Shown: positions 1-6,469 of the stretch, in pieces
How positions within the stretch are numbered: position 1 is the first letter of the stretch
Layout: every line of letters begins with the position of its first letter
Origin: Aquificota bacterium
Lineage (GTDB): Bacteria > Aquificota > Aquificia > Aquificales > Hydrogenothermaceae
Direction: 5' to 3'
Assembly (NCBI GenBank): GCA_013153765.1
Contig: JAADDT010000088.1
Coordinates: 1-8,989 of the forward strand
DNA length: 8,989 nt
The notes under the pieces: generated by a model
What the model was told of the DNA's origin: nothing
The model's database searches: none
What the model saw: only the letters and a program-made list of their open reading frames with translations
Program-made: the position numbers and the translations under genes

Positions 1-31
1 CCCTTTTGAAATCACCAAGGTTGTCAAGCAT
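1..31 (-). CDS. 5' end of an unidentified gene (partial)
   Basis: An ATG at 31-29 on the minus strand is followed by an open frame reading MLDNLGDFKR before the window ends. It is preceded by a good ribosome binding site (AAGAGGGA, with GAGG about 8 bases before the ATG) and, further upstream, by an extended -10 promoter candidate. Ten residues are too few to name a family, so no function is assigned. It lies 107 bases downstream of the moaD-like gene on the same strand. The promoter and terminator candidates between them suggest it is a separate transcription unit. Confidence 0.55.
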   Translation of the reverse strand, partial: MLDNLGDFKR

Positions 32-72
32 CGGCTTTCCCTCTTAACAGCAGAATTTTCGTTGAAACAATT

Positions 73-81
73 ATTATAACA
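73..81 (-). promoter_or_regulatory. Candidate extended -10 promoter for the gene starting at 31
   Basis: On the minus strand the sequence reads TGTTATAAT, a perfect TATAAT hexamer (78-73) preceded by the TG dinucleotide of an extended -10 element. No convincing -35 is present at 16-18 bases, which is tolerated by extended -10 promoters. The predicted start of transcription near 66 would leave a leader of about 35 bases. A 10-base perfect palindrome, CTTGATCAAG (88-97), lies just upstream and could be an operator, but there is no other support for that. Confidence 0.4.
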
Positions 82-130
82 CTACAGCTTGATCAAGGTT
101 TTGTGTGTGGTATAAGGTTTTGGAAAACTG

Positions 131-159
131 AAAAAAGCTTACCCTCCGCTGACGGGGGG
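131..159 (-). terminator. Candidate intrinsic terminator embedded in the 3' end of the moaD-like gene
   Basis: On the minus strand a C-rich arm (159-154, then G153) pairs with CGGAGGG (148-142) across a four-base TCAG loop. This gives seven positions with one C-A mismatch (156/145). The stem is followed by TAAGC and then six T residues (136-131). The stem is made of the last codons of the sulfur carrier gene, and the stop codon lies between stem and T-run. It would end the seven-gene operon here. The C-terminal codons are constrained by protein function, so the hairpin could partly be coincidence. Confidence 0.45.
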
Positions 160-384
160 GATTAGGGCTACCGTGTCTCCATCTTTAAGGGGCGTGTTTT
201 CTTCCGCATACTCCTCGTTTACCGCCACCATCACCGAGTTTAAAAGCTGTGAAATCTGGGGATACTTTTCTTTAAGGAGGTTGATCAGCTCCGATACTGT
301 TGTTCCTTCCTTTATTTCTAAAGTCTCGCCACTTTTTTTAAGCCTGTCCTTTATGGAAGAAAAGTAAAGGATGTTAACCTTCAA
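139..384 (-). CDS. moaD: MoaD/ThiS-family sulfur carrier protein (molybdopterin synthase small subunit-like)
   Basis: This 81-residue protein has the ubiquitin-like sulfur carrier pattern: an N-terminal strand (MKVNILYFSS), a mid-protein helix (about 28-40), a hydrophobic VMVAVNEEY strand, and a C-terminal PPVSGG. Proteins of this family are activated at the terminal Gly (81) as an adenylate and thiocarboxylate, and MoaD gives its sulfur to precursor Z to make molybdopterin. The start codon is TTG (384-382); it lies inside the end of the preceding reductase gene, with GGGAG seven bases upstream. The 11-base overlap suggests coupled translation. No moaE or moeB is visible in the window, so a role as a different sulfur carrier (thiamine or tungsten cofactor) cannot be excluded. 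The length and the YFSSIKDRL region favour MoaD over ThiS. Confidence 0.85.
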   Translation of the reverse strand: MKVNILYFSSIKDRLKKSGETLEIKEGTTVSELINLLKEKYPQISQLLNSVMVAVNEEYAEENTPLKDGDTVALIPPVSGG

Positions 385-1039
385 ACTTTATCTCCCATTC
401 GGTTATAAGATGTGAACCTCTCAAGAAATGGGCTCTTAATTTGAGTTTTATAACATCGTCAAAGGAATAAAAACCTTCACCGCCTACAAGCGTCGGCGTG
501 TCCTCACCGCCAACTATGAAAGGTATGTGTATAAGCCTTACCTCGTCAACAAGACCAAGCCTTAACAGGTTCCAGTTAAGGGTAGAACCTCCCTCAACCA
601 TTAAGGTTTTTATACCTTTTTTGTAAAGTGTGTCCATCATCTCAACAAGGTCAACATCATCACTGCCACACTTTATCACTTCCACCTTTTCCTGAAGTGC
701 TTTTACCTTTTCTTCAGGGGCTTTATCGGTGGTTATTATTATTGTCGGGGCGTGCTTTTCAAGTATGTTCGCATCAAGGGGAATGTCCGCCCTTGAGGTG
801 GGAACTATCCGTGTGGGATTTTTCCCTTCAACGTAGCGGACTGTAAGAAAAGGATTGTCAGTCCTTATGGTCTCCGCTCCCACCATTATACCGTCCACTT
901 TTGCACGAAGCTCGTGTAGGTACCTATTAGCCTCGTCGTCCATAAATTGCATTATCTCCTTTGAAGACCTGCCCTTCCGTAAAGTAAGCTTGCCGTCAAC
1001 TGTAACCTCGGAAACTATTATGGTGTAAGGTCTGTGCAT
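374..1039 (-). CDS. Stand-alone RibD C-terminal-type (diamino)pyrimidine-ribosylamino 5'-phosphate reductase
   Basis: The 221-residue protein matches the RibD_C/dihydrofolate-reductase-like reductase of riboflavin synthesis and has no deaminase domain. Visible signatures are VDGK near residues 14-17, LRAKVDGIMVG (44-54) followed by TIRTDNPFLTVR (57-68), VEGGSTLN (148-155), and IVGGEDTPTLVGGEGF (175-190). The family reduces the ribosylamino side chain of the pyrimidine intermediate to ribitylamino with NAD(P)H. The stand-alone form, with the GGEDTPTLV region, recalls the archaeal/fungal 2,5-diamino reductases that act before deamination; that is inferred from memory of the family. The ATG at 1039 has an AGGGG site in the 12-base gap after the phosphatidyltransferase gene. 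A bifunctional RibD may exist elsewhere in the genome, in which case this copy could be redundant or have another pteridine/pyrimidine substrate. Confidence 0.85.
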   Translation of the reverse strand: MHRPYTIIVSEVTVDGKLTLRKGRSSKEIMQFMDDEANRYLHELRAKVDGIMVGAETIRTDNPFLTVRYVEGKNPTRIVPTSRADIPLDANILEKHAPTIIITTDKAPEEKVKALQEKVEVIKCGSDDVDLVEMMDTLYKKGIKTLMVEGGSTLNWNLLRLGLVDEVRLIHIPFIVGGEDTPTLVGGEGFYSFDDVIKLKLRAHFLRGSHLITEWEIKFEG

Positions 1040-1051
1040 AGCTTTCCCCTT

Positions 1052-1675
1052 TTAGTCGTAATCCTTGTTGTACCTTCTGTAAAGGTAAATAATCCTCTGG
1101 AAAAGGGACAGCGTCATCAGGGCGGTTATAACTATGTATCCTGTCTCCAGTCCCCCAAACAGCTTGAAATGTTCAAGTATGGAAAAGACGATAATCGTAA
1201 GGAGCGTTTCAGGTCTGCCGAAAAACCCAATACCTTCCAACGGATCGTCTATCTTCCCTTTTTCCCTGTTAGAAAAACCTATCTCCGCATAGGCAACGGG
1301 CTTTATGAAAGTGTGTAGCATGTTCACAACCACAGCCAAAGCCGTAAGAACGGGCGTTGAGTAAGTAATTCCGATAAAAAACAGGACAAACCCGTCAACC
1401 AGCTTATCCGCAAGCCAGTCAAAAACCGCCCCGAACTTGGAAGACTTTTCCGTCTCCCTTGCCACAATACCGTCCATCAAATCAAAAAATCCGCTTAAAA
1501 ACAGAAACAGGGCGGCGGTTAACGGTTTTTCCTTATAATAGAAAAAGGCGGCAAGCAAGCCCATTGCCACCGATATTAGAGTTATCACGTTCGGAGTTAT
1601 GTGTGCCTTGACAAAAATAACACCGACCGGCTCGTATAACTTTTTTAAAGACTTCCTTTTTGACGTAAGGTTCAT
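1052..1675 (-). CDS. CDP-alcohol phosphatidyltransferase family membrane protein
   Basis: This 207-residue integral membrane protein carries the complete CDP-alcohol phosphotransferase motif: D65-L-M-D68-G69-I-V-A72-R73, then G82, D86 and D90. These four aspartates bind the metals and the CDP-lipid. An N-terminal TPNVITLIS segment precedes about six hydrophobic helices (about 27-47, 52-68, 93-106, 108-126, 157-171 and 178-198). The enzyme transfers a phosphatidyl group from CDP-diacylglycerol (or an ether analogue) to an alcohol such as inositol phosphate, glycerol phosphate or serine. The FGRPETLL stretch (152-159) before a helix is more like archaetidylinositol- or phosphatidylinositol-phosphate synthases than PssA, but the acceptor is not certain. 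It starts at ATG 1675, 13 bases after ilvC, with AAGGGA as the ribosome binding site. Confidence 0.85.
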   Translation of the reverse strand: MNLTSKRKSLKKLYEPVGVIFVKAHITPNVITLISVAMGLLAAFFYYKEKPLTAALFLFLSGFFDLMDGIVARETEKSSKFGAVFDWLADKLVDGFVLFFIGITYSTPVLTALAVVVNMLHTFIKPVAYAEIGFSNREKGKIDDPLEGIGFFGRPETLLTIIVFSILEHFKLFGGLETGYIVITALMTLSLFQRIIYLYRRYNKDYD

Positions 1676-1688
1676 CTACTTCCCTTCT

Positions 1689-2687
1689 TTAAAGCCCTTT
1701 TTCCTCCAGCCAAGGCATCATCTTCCTAAGCTCTTTGCCCACTTCCTCTACAGGATGTTTTTCGTCCTTTCTAAGCATCGCATTAAAGTGCGGTCTGTTT
1801 GCCACGTTCTCAAGTATCCATTCCTTTGCAAATTCCCCTTTCTGAATTTCTTCCAGTATTTTTTTATGGACAGGTTTTACCGCTTCGTAAATCCTTTCAC
1901 CCCTCGTCACGTCCCCGTATCTGGCAGTATCGGAAATTGAGTACCTCATTCCGGAAATGCCGTACTGGTAAATAAGGTCAACTATCAGCTTAAGCTCGTG
2001 GAGGCATTCAAAGTAAGCAACCTCAGGCTGGTATCCTGCCTCAACCAGCGTTTCAAATCCGGCTTTTATCAGTGCGGTAGCTCCGCCACACAGGACAGCC
2101 TGCTCACCGAACAGGTCCGTTTCAGTCTCCTCCTCAAAGGTGGTTTCTATCAGACCAGCCCTCGTACAGCCTATACCTTTTGCGTAAGCAAGGGCTATGT
2201 CTTTCGCCTGTCCTGTAAAGTCCTGATGGACAGCCACCAGTCCGGGAACGCCTTTACCTTCCTCGTACTGCCACCTTACCAGATGTCCGGGACCTTTCGG
2301 TGCAACAAGGAAAACATCAACGTAAGGAGGTGGAACTATCTGTCCAAAATGGACGTTAAACCCATGTGCAAAAGCCAGTGCGTTCCCTTCATCAAGGTTA
2401 GGCAGTATGGCTGTTTTATAAACCTCAGGCTGGAGTGTATCAGGTATAAGCATCATTATTACGTCCGCTATTTTTGCCGCCTCGTCAGGGATAAGCACCT
2501 CAAAGCCGTCCGCCTTTGCCTTTTCAGCAGACCTGCTTCCTGAATACAGACCTATCACAACCTTTATCCCGCTGTCCCTCAAGTTTAGGGCATGGGCGTG
2601 TCCCTGACTGCCGTATCCTATTATCGCAACGGTTTTGTCTTTTAAGACTTCAAGTGATGCGTCCTCGTCGTAGTATATTTTTGCCAT
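1689..2687 (-). CDS. ilvC: Ketol-acid reductoisomerase, class I
   Basis: The 332-residue enzyme converts acetolactate or acetohydroxybutyrate to the dihydroxy acid, the second common step of valine and isoleucine synthesis, using Mg2+ and NAD(P)H. The Rossmann fingerprint [10 protein letters not shown] is at 24-33. Expected active-site residues are all visible: H108 (AHGFN), K131 (APKGPGH), D191 and E195 (ETDLFGEQ), E227 and E231 (ECLHELK) and S252 (YSISD). The length fits the short class I form with one knotted C-terminal domain. The cofactor loop after strand beta-2 reads GLYSGSRS (46-53): the phosphate-binding serines remain, but the usual Arg after GL is Tyr48. ATG 2687 has a strong AGGAGG five bases upstream. 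A 39-base gap separates it from the exported-protein gene; no clear separate promoter is seen there. Confidence 0.97.
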   Translation of the reverse strand: MAKIYYDEDASLEVLKDKTVAIIGYGSQGHAHALNLRDSGIKVVIGLYSGSRSAEKAKADGFEVLIPDEAAKIADVIMMLIPDTLQPEVYKTAILPNLDEGNALAFAHGFNVHFGQIVPPPYVDVFLVAPKGPGHLVRWQYEEGKGVPGLVAVHQDFTGQAKDIALAYAKGIGCTRAGLIETTFEEETETDLFGEQAVLCGGATALIKAGFETLVEAGYQPEVAYFECLHELKLIVDLIYQYGISGMRYSISDTARYGDVTRGERIYEAVKPVHKKILEEIQKGEFAKEWILENVANRPHFNAMLRKDEKHPVEEVGKELRKMMPWLEEKGL

Positions 2688-2726
2688 CTTAACCTCCTGT
2701 AATTTGCTGTAAATTAAAATATTACA

Positions 2727-3365
2727 CTAATCGGTTTTTATAATCAAAATCCCTTTTATCCTGTAGCCGTCAAGCAGTTTTTCAAAAAGGTGTGATGCAT
2801 CTGGGCTTTTGAGTATTACTGTGTCTATGTTTATTATGCCGTTTTTAATAACAATCCCTTCGCCTTTCTGACCGTTAAAGTTTAAGGCTTTTTTGTAATC
2901 AACAAGCAGGTCGCCGTTTCTGGATATTACCTTCAGCTTTTTTTCAAAATTTTTAACCGGTGCGTAAACCTTCAGGTATGCAGGTTTTGTGTTTATCTGT
3001 CTTTTTAGTTTAAAAAGCTCCGTTTTTTCGGGAAGTCTGTACAGCCTGTCTGCCAGTTTCTCACCGTCAGGTGCGGAAAAGCAGATTATCTCCTTAAGGC
3101 TGTTTTTTTCGTAAACATCAAGACAGAGGTTATAACTGCCTGCTATGGAGGACAAAAACGGCTGGACTGTATAGTCGTAAGAAAGTCCTTCCCTGTACGG
3201 AACTGTGTTTTTGTAGTAGCCGGTAAAGAAATTAAAAATTACCTGCCTGTAGCCCTCCGGCAGGTTTACAAGCTGTGGCTCTTTTATTCCTATCTGGTAG
3301 CCTTTTGCAGGCAGGCTGGAGGCAATAAAAAAAACGAGAAAAGCCCACCTGAAAATCCTTTTCAT
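2727..3365 (-). CDS. Exported protein of unknown function within the ilv operon
   Basis: I do not recognise this 212-residue protein. It begins with a typical signal peptide: basic MKRIFR, a hydrophobic core WAFLVFFIASSL, and a likely cleavage after Ala-Lys-Gly22 (or Ala20). The mature part looks beta-rich, with many aromatic and alternating hydrophobic residues, two cysteines (C81, C95) that could pair in the periplasm, and no further membrane segment. It starts with ATG 3365 overlapping the ilvH stop as ATGA, so translation is probably coupled; a separate ribosome binding site is weak. No enzyme motif is visible. A late region resembles a secretin or pilus-assembly accessory protein in general texture only, and I would not assign that. 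Its place between two branched-chain amino acid genes is odd. Confidence 0.8.
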   Translation of the reverse strand: MKRIFRWAFLVFFIASSLPAKGYQIGIKEPQLVNLPEGYRQVIFNFFTGYYKNTVPYREGLSYDYTVQPFLSSIAGSYNLCLDVYEKNSLKEIICFSAPDGEKLADRLYRLPEKTELFKLKRQINTKPAYLKVYAPVKNFEKKLKVISRNGDLLVDYKKALNFNGQKGEGIVIKNGIINIDTVILKSPDASHLFEKLLDGYRIKGILIIKTD

Positions 3366-3928
3366 TCTACTTTATGTTCCTGAAGTCCTTCTTTTGCAGA
3401 TTCTCTGGTAAGTGCCAGTACTCCCGTTCTGGCTATGTCCTTAAGACCGAAAGGTTTAAGCAGGTTTATAAACGCTTCCAGTTTTTCCGAGTCTCCGGTA
3501 ATCTCTATGGTATAGGTATCTACAGACACGTCAACCACTTTTGCTCTGAATATGTTAACCAGCCTCATTATTTCGTCCCTTGCCTTTTCCTCACCGGCAT
3601 GGACTTTTATGAGGGCAAGCTCCCTTTCTATGTGAGGAACTGTGGTAATGTCCCTTACCCTTAAGGTTTCTATCAGCTTTCTTAACTGTTTTATTATCTG
3701 CTCAACCACCCTTTCGTTCCCTTCAACCACTATCGTAATCCGTGCCACGTTAGGCTCGTGCGTTTTGCCTACGGTAAGGCTTTCTATGTTGTATCCCCTT
3801 CCTGCAAAAAGGGAGGTTATCCTTGTAAGTACGCCAAAGTTGTGCTGGACACGGACGATTATTATATGTTTTCCCGTTTCACTTTTAGGCTGTGGTCTTA
3901 CCTTTACGGTTTTTATGTTTTCGGTCAT
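3362..3928 (-). CDS. ilvH: Acetolactate synthase small (regulatory) subunit
   Basis: The 188-residue protein has an N-terminal ACT domain (about 21-95) and the C-terminal small-subunit domain (about 100-175, including GDSEKLEAFINLLKPFG). It binds and stimulates the catalytic subunit and gives valine feedback. Gly32 (in HNFGVLTR) and Asn47 (in RGYNIESLTV) match the positions where E. coli IlvH changes cause valine resistance, so valine control is probably intact; that is inference by motif alignment. The first 20 residues form a polar extension before the usual start of the domain. It starts 12 bases after ilvB, with GGGAG upstream, and ends in an ATGA overlap with the exported-protein gene. 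Confidence 0.96.
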   Translation of the reverse strand: MTENIKTVKVRPQPKSETGKHIIIVRVQHNFGVLTRITSLFAGRGYNIESLTVGKTHEPNVARITIVVEGNERVVEQIIKQLRKLIETLRVRDITTVPHIERELALIKVHAGEEKARDEIMRLVNIFRAKVVDVSVDTYTIEITGDSEKLEAFINLLKPFGLKDIARTGVLALTRESAKEGLQEHKVE

Positions 3929-3940
3929 TTCTCACTCTCC

Positions 3941-5686
3941 CTATCCTACAAGATACATGGTTTCCGCTTCACCTTTTTGTTTCGGGCTTACTATCATTTC
4001 CCTGTAGCTTTTACCTGCCGGAACCATAGGAAGAACGTTTTCTTCCCTATCAACAACAAAGTCCATTATTACCGGTCTGTCGTTTATCTCCATAGCCTTC
4101 TGCAGTACCTCCCTTACCTCTGAAGGCTTTGTAGCTCTCAAACCTACAGCTCCCATAGCCTCAGCCAGTTTCACAAAGTCCGGATGGACAGCCAGACAGA
4201 CGGAAGAATACCTGCTGTCGTAAAACAGCTGTTGCCACTGTCTTACCATTCCTAAAAATTCGTTGTTTATTATGGCTATCTTTATAGGCAGTCTGTACTG
4301 GACGGCTGTTATTACGTCCTGCATGTTCATAACGAAAGAACCGTCCCCTTCTATGGCAAAAACCGTTTTGTCAGGTCTGCCCAGTTTTGCCCCTACTGCG
4401 GCAGGAAAGCCGTATCCCATAGTTCCAAGTCCGCCGGAGTTTAAAAACTGCCGTGGATACTTGTATTTGTAGAACATAGCCGCCCACATCTGGTGCTGAC
4501 CGACGCCGGCGGAAATGATAGCCTCACCTTTAGTAATGTTGTAAATCTCCTCTATAACATACTGGGGCTTTATTATCTTGTCCGATTTCTGGTACGTTAG
4601 GGGATGTTTTTCTTTCCATTTTTCTATCTGCTTCAGCCAGCTTTCCCTTGCCTTTACCCATTCTACAGGCTTTTTCTTCAGCTCCTTTAAAAGCTTTTGC
4701 AGAACGTTTTTCACATCACCGACGATAGGAACGTCAACGTGGATGTTCTTGCTTATAGATGCAGGGTCTATATCTATGTGGATTATTTTCGCTTCAGGGG
4801 CAAACTCGTCTATCTTACCTGTCACCCTGTCGTCAAACCTTGCTCCCACAGCTATAAGCAGGTCTGAATGGTAAACAGCCATATTGGCGTAGTACGTGCC
4901 GTGCATACCTAACATGTGGAGTGCAAGGGGATGGTTTTCGTCAAAAGCTCCCTTTCCCATATTGGTGGTGGTAACAGGTATTCTGGTAAGCTCAGCCAGT
5001 TCCCTTAACTCTTCAGATGCGTTGCCGATAATAACGCCACCCCCAACGTAAAGGACAGGTCTTTTCGCCTTCCTTATCAGCTCAGCCGCCTTTTTTATCT
5101 GGATAGGATTACCCTCGTAATGGGGCTTGTATCCGGGAAGGGCGTCCTGAACGTCCTTTTCTGTAGGCATTTTATAGTTATATTCCTGCTGTGTAATGTC
5201 CTTCGGTATGTCAACCAGCACAGGTCCCGGTCTGCCTGTTCTGGCTATGTAGAAGGCTTCTCTCAATATGAGGGCAAGGTCTTTAATGTCCGTTACGAGG
5301 AAGTTATGTTTTGTAATCGGTCTGGTAATACCGACAACGTCCGCTTCCTGAAAAGCGTCCGTTCCTATGTAGTTCCTCGGCACCTGTCCGGTTATGGCAA
5401 CAAGCGGAACCGAATCCATATGGGCTGTGGCAAGTCCGGTCACGAGGTTAGTTGCTCCCGGTCCTGAAGTTGCCATAACCACACCGACCCTGCCTGTGGC
5501 TCTGGCATACCCGTCCGCCATATGTGCCGCCGCCTGTTCGTGTCTGGCAAGTATGTTCCGCAGTGGTGCATCAAACAGGGCATCGTAAACCTCCATTATA
5601 GCCCCGCCGGGCAGACCGAAAACCGTATCCACCCCTTCTTCAAGCAGAACATCTATAACAATGTCAGCACCCCTTTTCTTCGGCAT
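3941..5686 (-). CDS. ilvB: Acetolactate synthase large (catalytic) subunit
   Basis: This thiamine diphosphate enzyme condenses pyruvate with pyruvate or 2-oxobutyrate, the committed step of branched-chain amino acid synthesis. Numbered from the ATG chosen here (581 residues), the catalytic Glu is E50 in [16 protein letters not shown], the central FAD-binding domain includes [10 protein letters not shown] (about 282-291), and the thiamine diphosphate motif runs from GDGS (447-450) to NN (474-475), followed by [10 protein letters not shown]. Length is normal for the family. A GTG at 5695 would add three residues, but AGAGGTG, which contains that GTG, sits six bases before the ATG at 5686 as a Shine-Dalgarno sequence, and nothing comparable precedes the GTG. 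It is the first gene of the operon. No leader peptide with branched-chain codons and no T-box was seen in the short upstream region. Confidence 0.96.
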   Translation of the reverse strand: MPKKRGADIVIDVLLEEGVDTVFGLPGGAIMEVYDALFDAPLRNILARHEQAAAHMADGYARATGRVGVVMATSGPGATNLVTGLATAHMDSVPLVAITGQVPRNYIGTDAFQEADVVGITRPITKHNFLVTDIKDLALILREAFYIARTGRPGPVLVDIPKDITQQEYNYKMPTEKDVQDALPGYKPHYEGNPIQIKKAAELIRKAKRPVLYVGGGVIIGNASEELRELAELTRIPVTTTNMGKGAFDENHPLALHMLGMHGTYYANMAVYHSDLLIAVGARFDDRVTGKIDEFAPEAKIIHIDIDPASISKNIHVDVPIVGDVKNVLQKLLKELKKKPVEWVKARESWLKQIEKWKEKHPLTYQKSDKIIKPQYVIEEIYNITKGEAIISAGVGQHQMWAAMFYKYKYPRQFLNSGGLGTMGYGFPAAVGAKLGRPDKTVFAIEGDGSFVMNMQDVITAVQYRLPIKIAIINNEFLGMVRQWQQLFYDSRYSSVCLAVHPDFVKLAEAMGAVGLRATKPSEVREVLQKAMEINDRPVIMDFVVDREENVLPMVPAGKSYREMIVSPKQKGEAETMYLVG

Positions 5687-5729
5687 AGGTTTCACCTCTA
5701 AAAATATAAAATGGTAAAGATTGTATATT

Positions 5730-5758
5730 ATTATAAGCTTTTAAAACCAGTTTGTATA
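5730..5758 (-). promoter_or_regulatory. Candidate promoter of the ilv operon
   Basis: On the minus strand TATACA (5758-5753, four of six consensus matches) is separated by 17 bases from a perfect TATAAT (5735-5730). The expected transcription start near 5723 leaves a leader of about 37 bases before the ilvB ATG. That is too short for a T-box or a classic attenuator, so control would have to be by a repressor, an activator or feedback on the enzyme. It overlaps a promoter candidate on the other strand. Confidence 0.45.
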
Positions 5759-5769
5759 ACAATTATCAT
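5741..5769 (+). promoter_or_regulatory. Candidate promoter of the small AT-rich gene pair
   Basis: TTAAAA (5741-5746, four of six matches) and TATCAT (5764-5769, five of six) are 17 bases apart on the plus strand, which gives a leader of about 30 bases before the ATG at 5806. The region is very AT-rich, so chance matches are likely. The site shares most of its length with the ilv promoter candidate, so polymerase could occupy only one of the two at a time. Confidence 0.3.
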
Positions 5770-5776
5770 ACTACAA
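5752..5776. promoter_or_regulatory. Candidate operator repeats in the divergent intergenic region
   Basis: TTGTATAACAA (5752-5762) has matching TTGT and ACAA arms around a three-base centre. A further TACAA occurs at 5772-5776, so TTGTA and TACAA also face each other across 15 bases. The repeats lie over the -35 of the ilv promoter candidate and around the -10 of the plus-strand candidate, where a dimeric repressor such as an autoregulating antitoxin might act. The arms are short and the region is AT-rich. Confidence 0.2.
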
Positions 5777-5805
5777 ATACGCTTTAAAAAGCCGAAACAA
5801 AAGAT

Positions 5806-6213
5806 ATGGAAATATGTGGACTATCCTTCCCAGAAAAAAACTTTAATAGGCATTTGACCAAAAGGATAAAATACGGACAGATAAACTCAAGGAAGGAATA
5901 TATAGAAAAAATCAAAGACACCTTGAAAAATGCGGATAGATTTTACCTGTTAAGGGAATTATCGGACTGTAAAGATAAAATCGTATTTTTCAATTCAAAA
6001 AATAACTGGACGGTGATCGTCCTTGTGGAAGAAAACAGAATACTAACCAGCTTTCTCCTTGATGAGGCGGAAAATATACTTACATACTACAAAAACAAAG
6101 ATTATTATTTATATTTAATAGGAGACTGTACTAAAGGTAGTTTGGTAGAGGTTAAAAAAGATGAAAACTCCCAATATGCAAACTTTATTAGAAAGGTACA
6201 GGATAGATGTTGA
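5806..6213 (+). CDS. Small AT-rich protein, possible BECR-fold toxin nuclease (first gene of a candidate toxin-antitoxin pair)
   Basis: The product is 135 residues, soluble, Lys-rich, with no signal peptide. I do not recognise it with certainty. Its layout resembles small nucleases of the barnase/EndoU/colicin E5-D/RelE (BECR) group: a His with basic residues near the start (H16, K19, R20), a helix with a SRKEYIEKIKDTLKNAD pattern (28-44), strands KIVFF and WTVIVLV, and an ILTSF strand (79-83) whose Thr-Ser is where such folds often place an active residue. This is pattern memory, not a search. The ATG has only a weak ribosome binding site (AAAAG). The next gene overlaps its last 53 bases. 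G+C is clearly below both flanks (hand-counted blocks 23-35%), suggesting acquisition. A plain hypothetical protein is the alternative. Confidence 0.7.
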   Translation: MEICGLSFPEKNFNRHLTKRIKYGQINSRKEYIEKIKDTLKNADRFYLLRELSDCKDKIVFFNSKNNWTVIVLVEENRILTSFLLDEAENILTYYKNKDYYLYLIGDCTKGSLVEVKKDENSQYANFIRKVQDRC

Positions 6214-6460
6214 ACTTTTCCACATAGAAGACACATTTGACATTGAAAATATGGCTTACAAAAGGAAAGAGATAATTGAAAATTTCACCAGATTAAGTGA
6301 AAAGGAAAAAAAGGAATTTTTCCGGATAGACAGTGTTTTTAAAAAGTACATACCCCAGATAAAAAAAACTTACCCCCAGCTGTACGAACTGGTAATAAAA
6401 CCTGCAAACAGCAAAATAGAAAAACTTACATCCAGTAAAAAAGAAACATCAAAAATTTAA
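6161..6460 (+). CDS. Small helical protein, possible antitoxin partner of the preceding gene
   Basis: The 99-residue product is almost all charged helix with no membrane segment, for example FTRLSEKEKKEFFRIDSVFKKYI (positions 43-65) and a basic, probably disordered tail ending KKETSKI. It matches no family I know. ATG 6161 has a good ribosome binding site (AGAGG nine bases upstream), stronger than that of the gene it overlaps by 53 bases in another frame; a second ATG at 6176 is possible. Overlap, small size and stronger translation than the first gene fit an antitoxin in a toxin-first pair. A conventional DNA-binding motif is not obvious. Alternatively the two frames could be one gene broken by an indel in the A6 run at 6154-6159, but the separate ribosome binding site argues against it. 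Confidence 0.65.
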   Translation: MKTPNMQTLLERYRIDVELFHIEDTFDIENMAYKRKEIIENFTRLSEKEKKEFFRIDSVFKKYIPQIKKTYPQLYELVIKPANSKIEKLTSSKKETSKI

Positions 6461-6469
6461 CCTGACCTG

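Noticed and set aside
88..97. CTTGATCAAG palindrome as a regulator site
   Set aside because: A single 10-base palindrome with no second copy in the window and no known consensus I can attach to it; mentioned only under the promoter candidate.
1998..2543. Long plus-strand open frame (181 codons) opposite ilvC
   Set aside because: It is antisense to a complete, motif-rich ilvC gene, has no family-like sequence and no convincing ribosome binding site. Similar antisense frames opposite the other genes (for example at 3642-4123, 5120-5467, 6592-6945) were rejected for the same reason.
5687..5805. T-box, riboswitch or leader-peptide attenuator before ilvB
   Set aside because: The region to the next gene is about 119 bases and very AT-rich. 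The likely leader is about 37 bases, with no specifier loop, no T-box sequence and no run of Leu/Val/Ile codons.
5806..6460. Insertion sequence or prophage remnant explaining the AT-rich islet
   Set aside because: No transposase, integrase, terminal inverted repeats or target duplication could be found at its edges.
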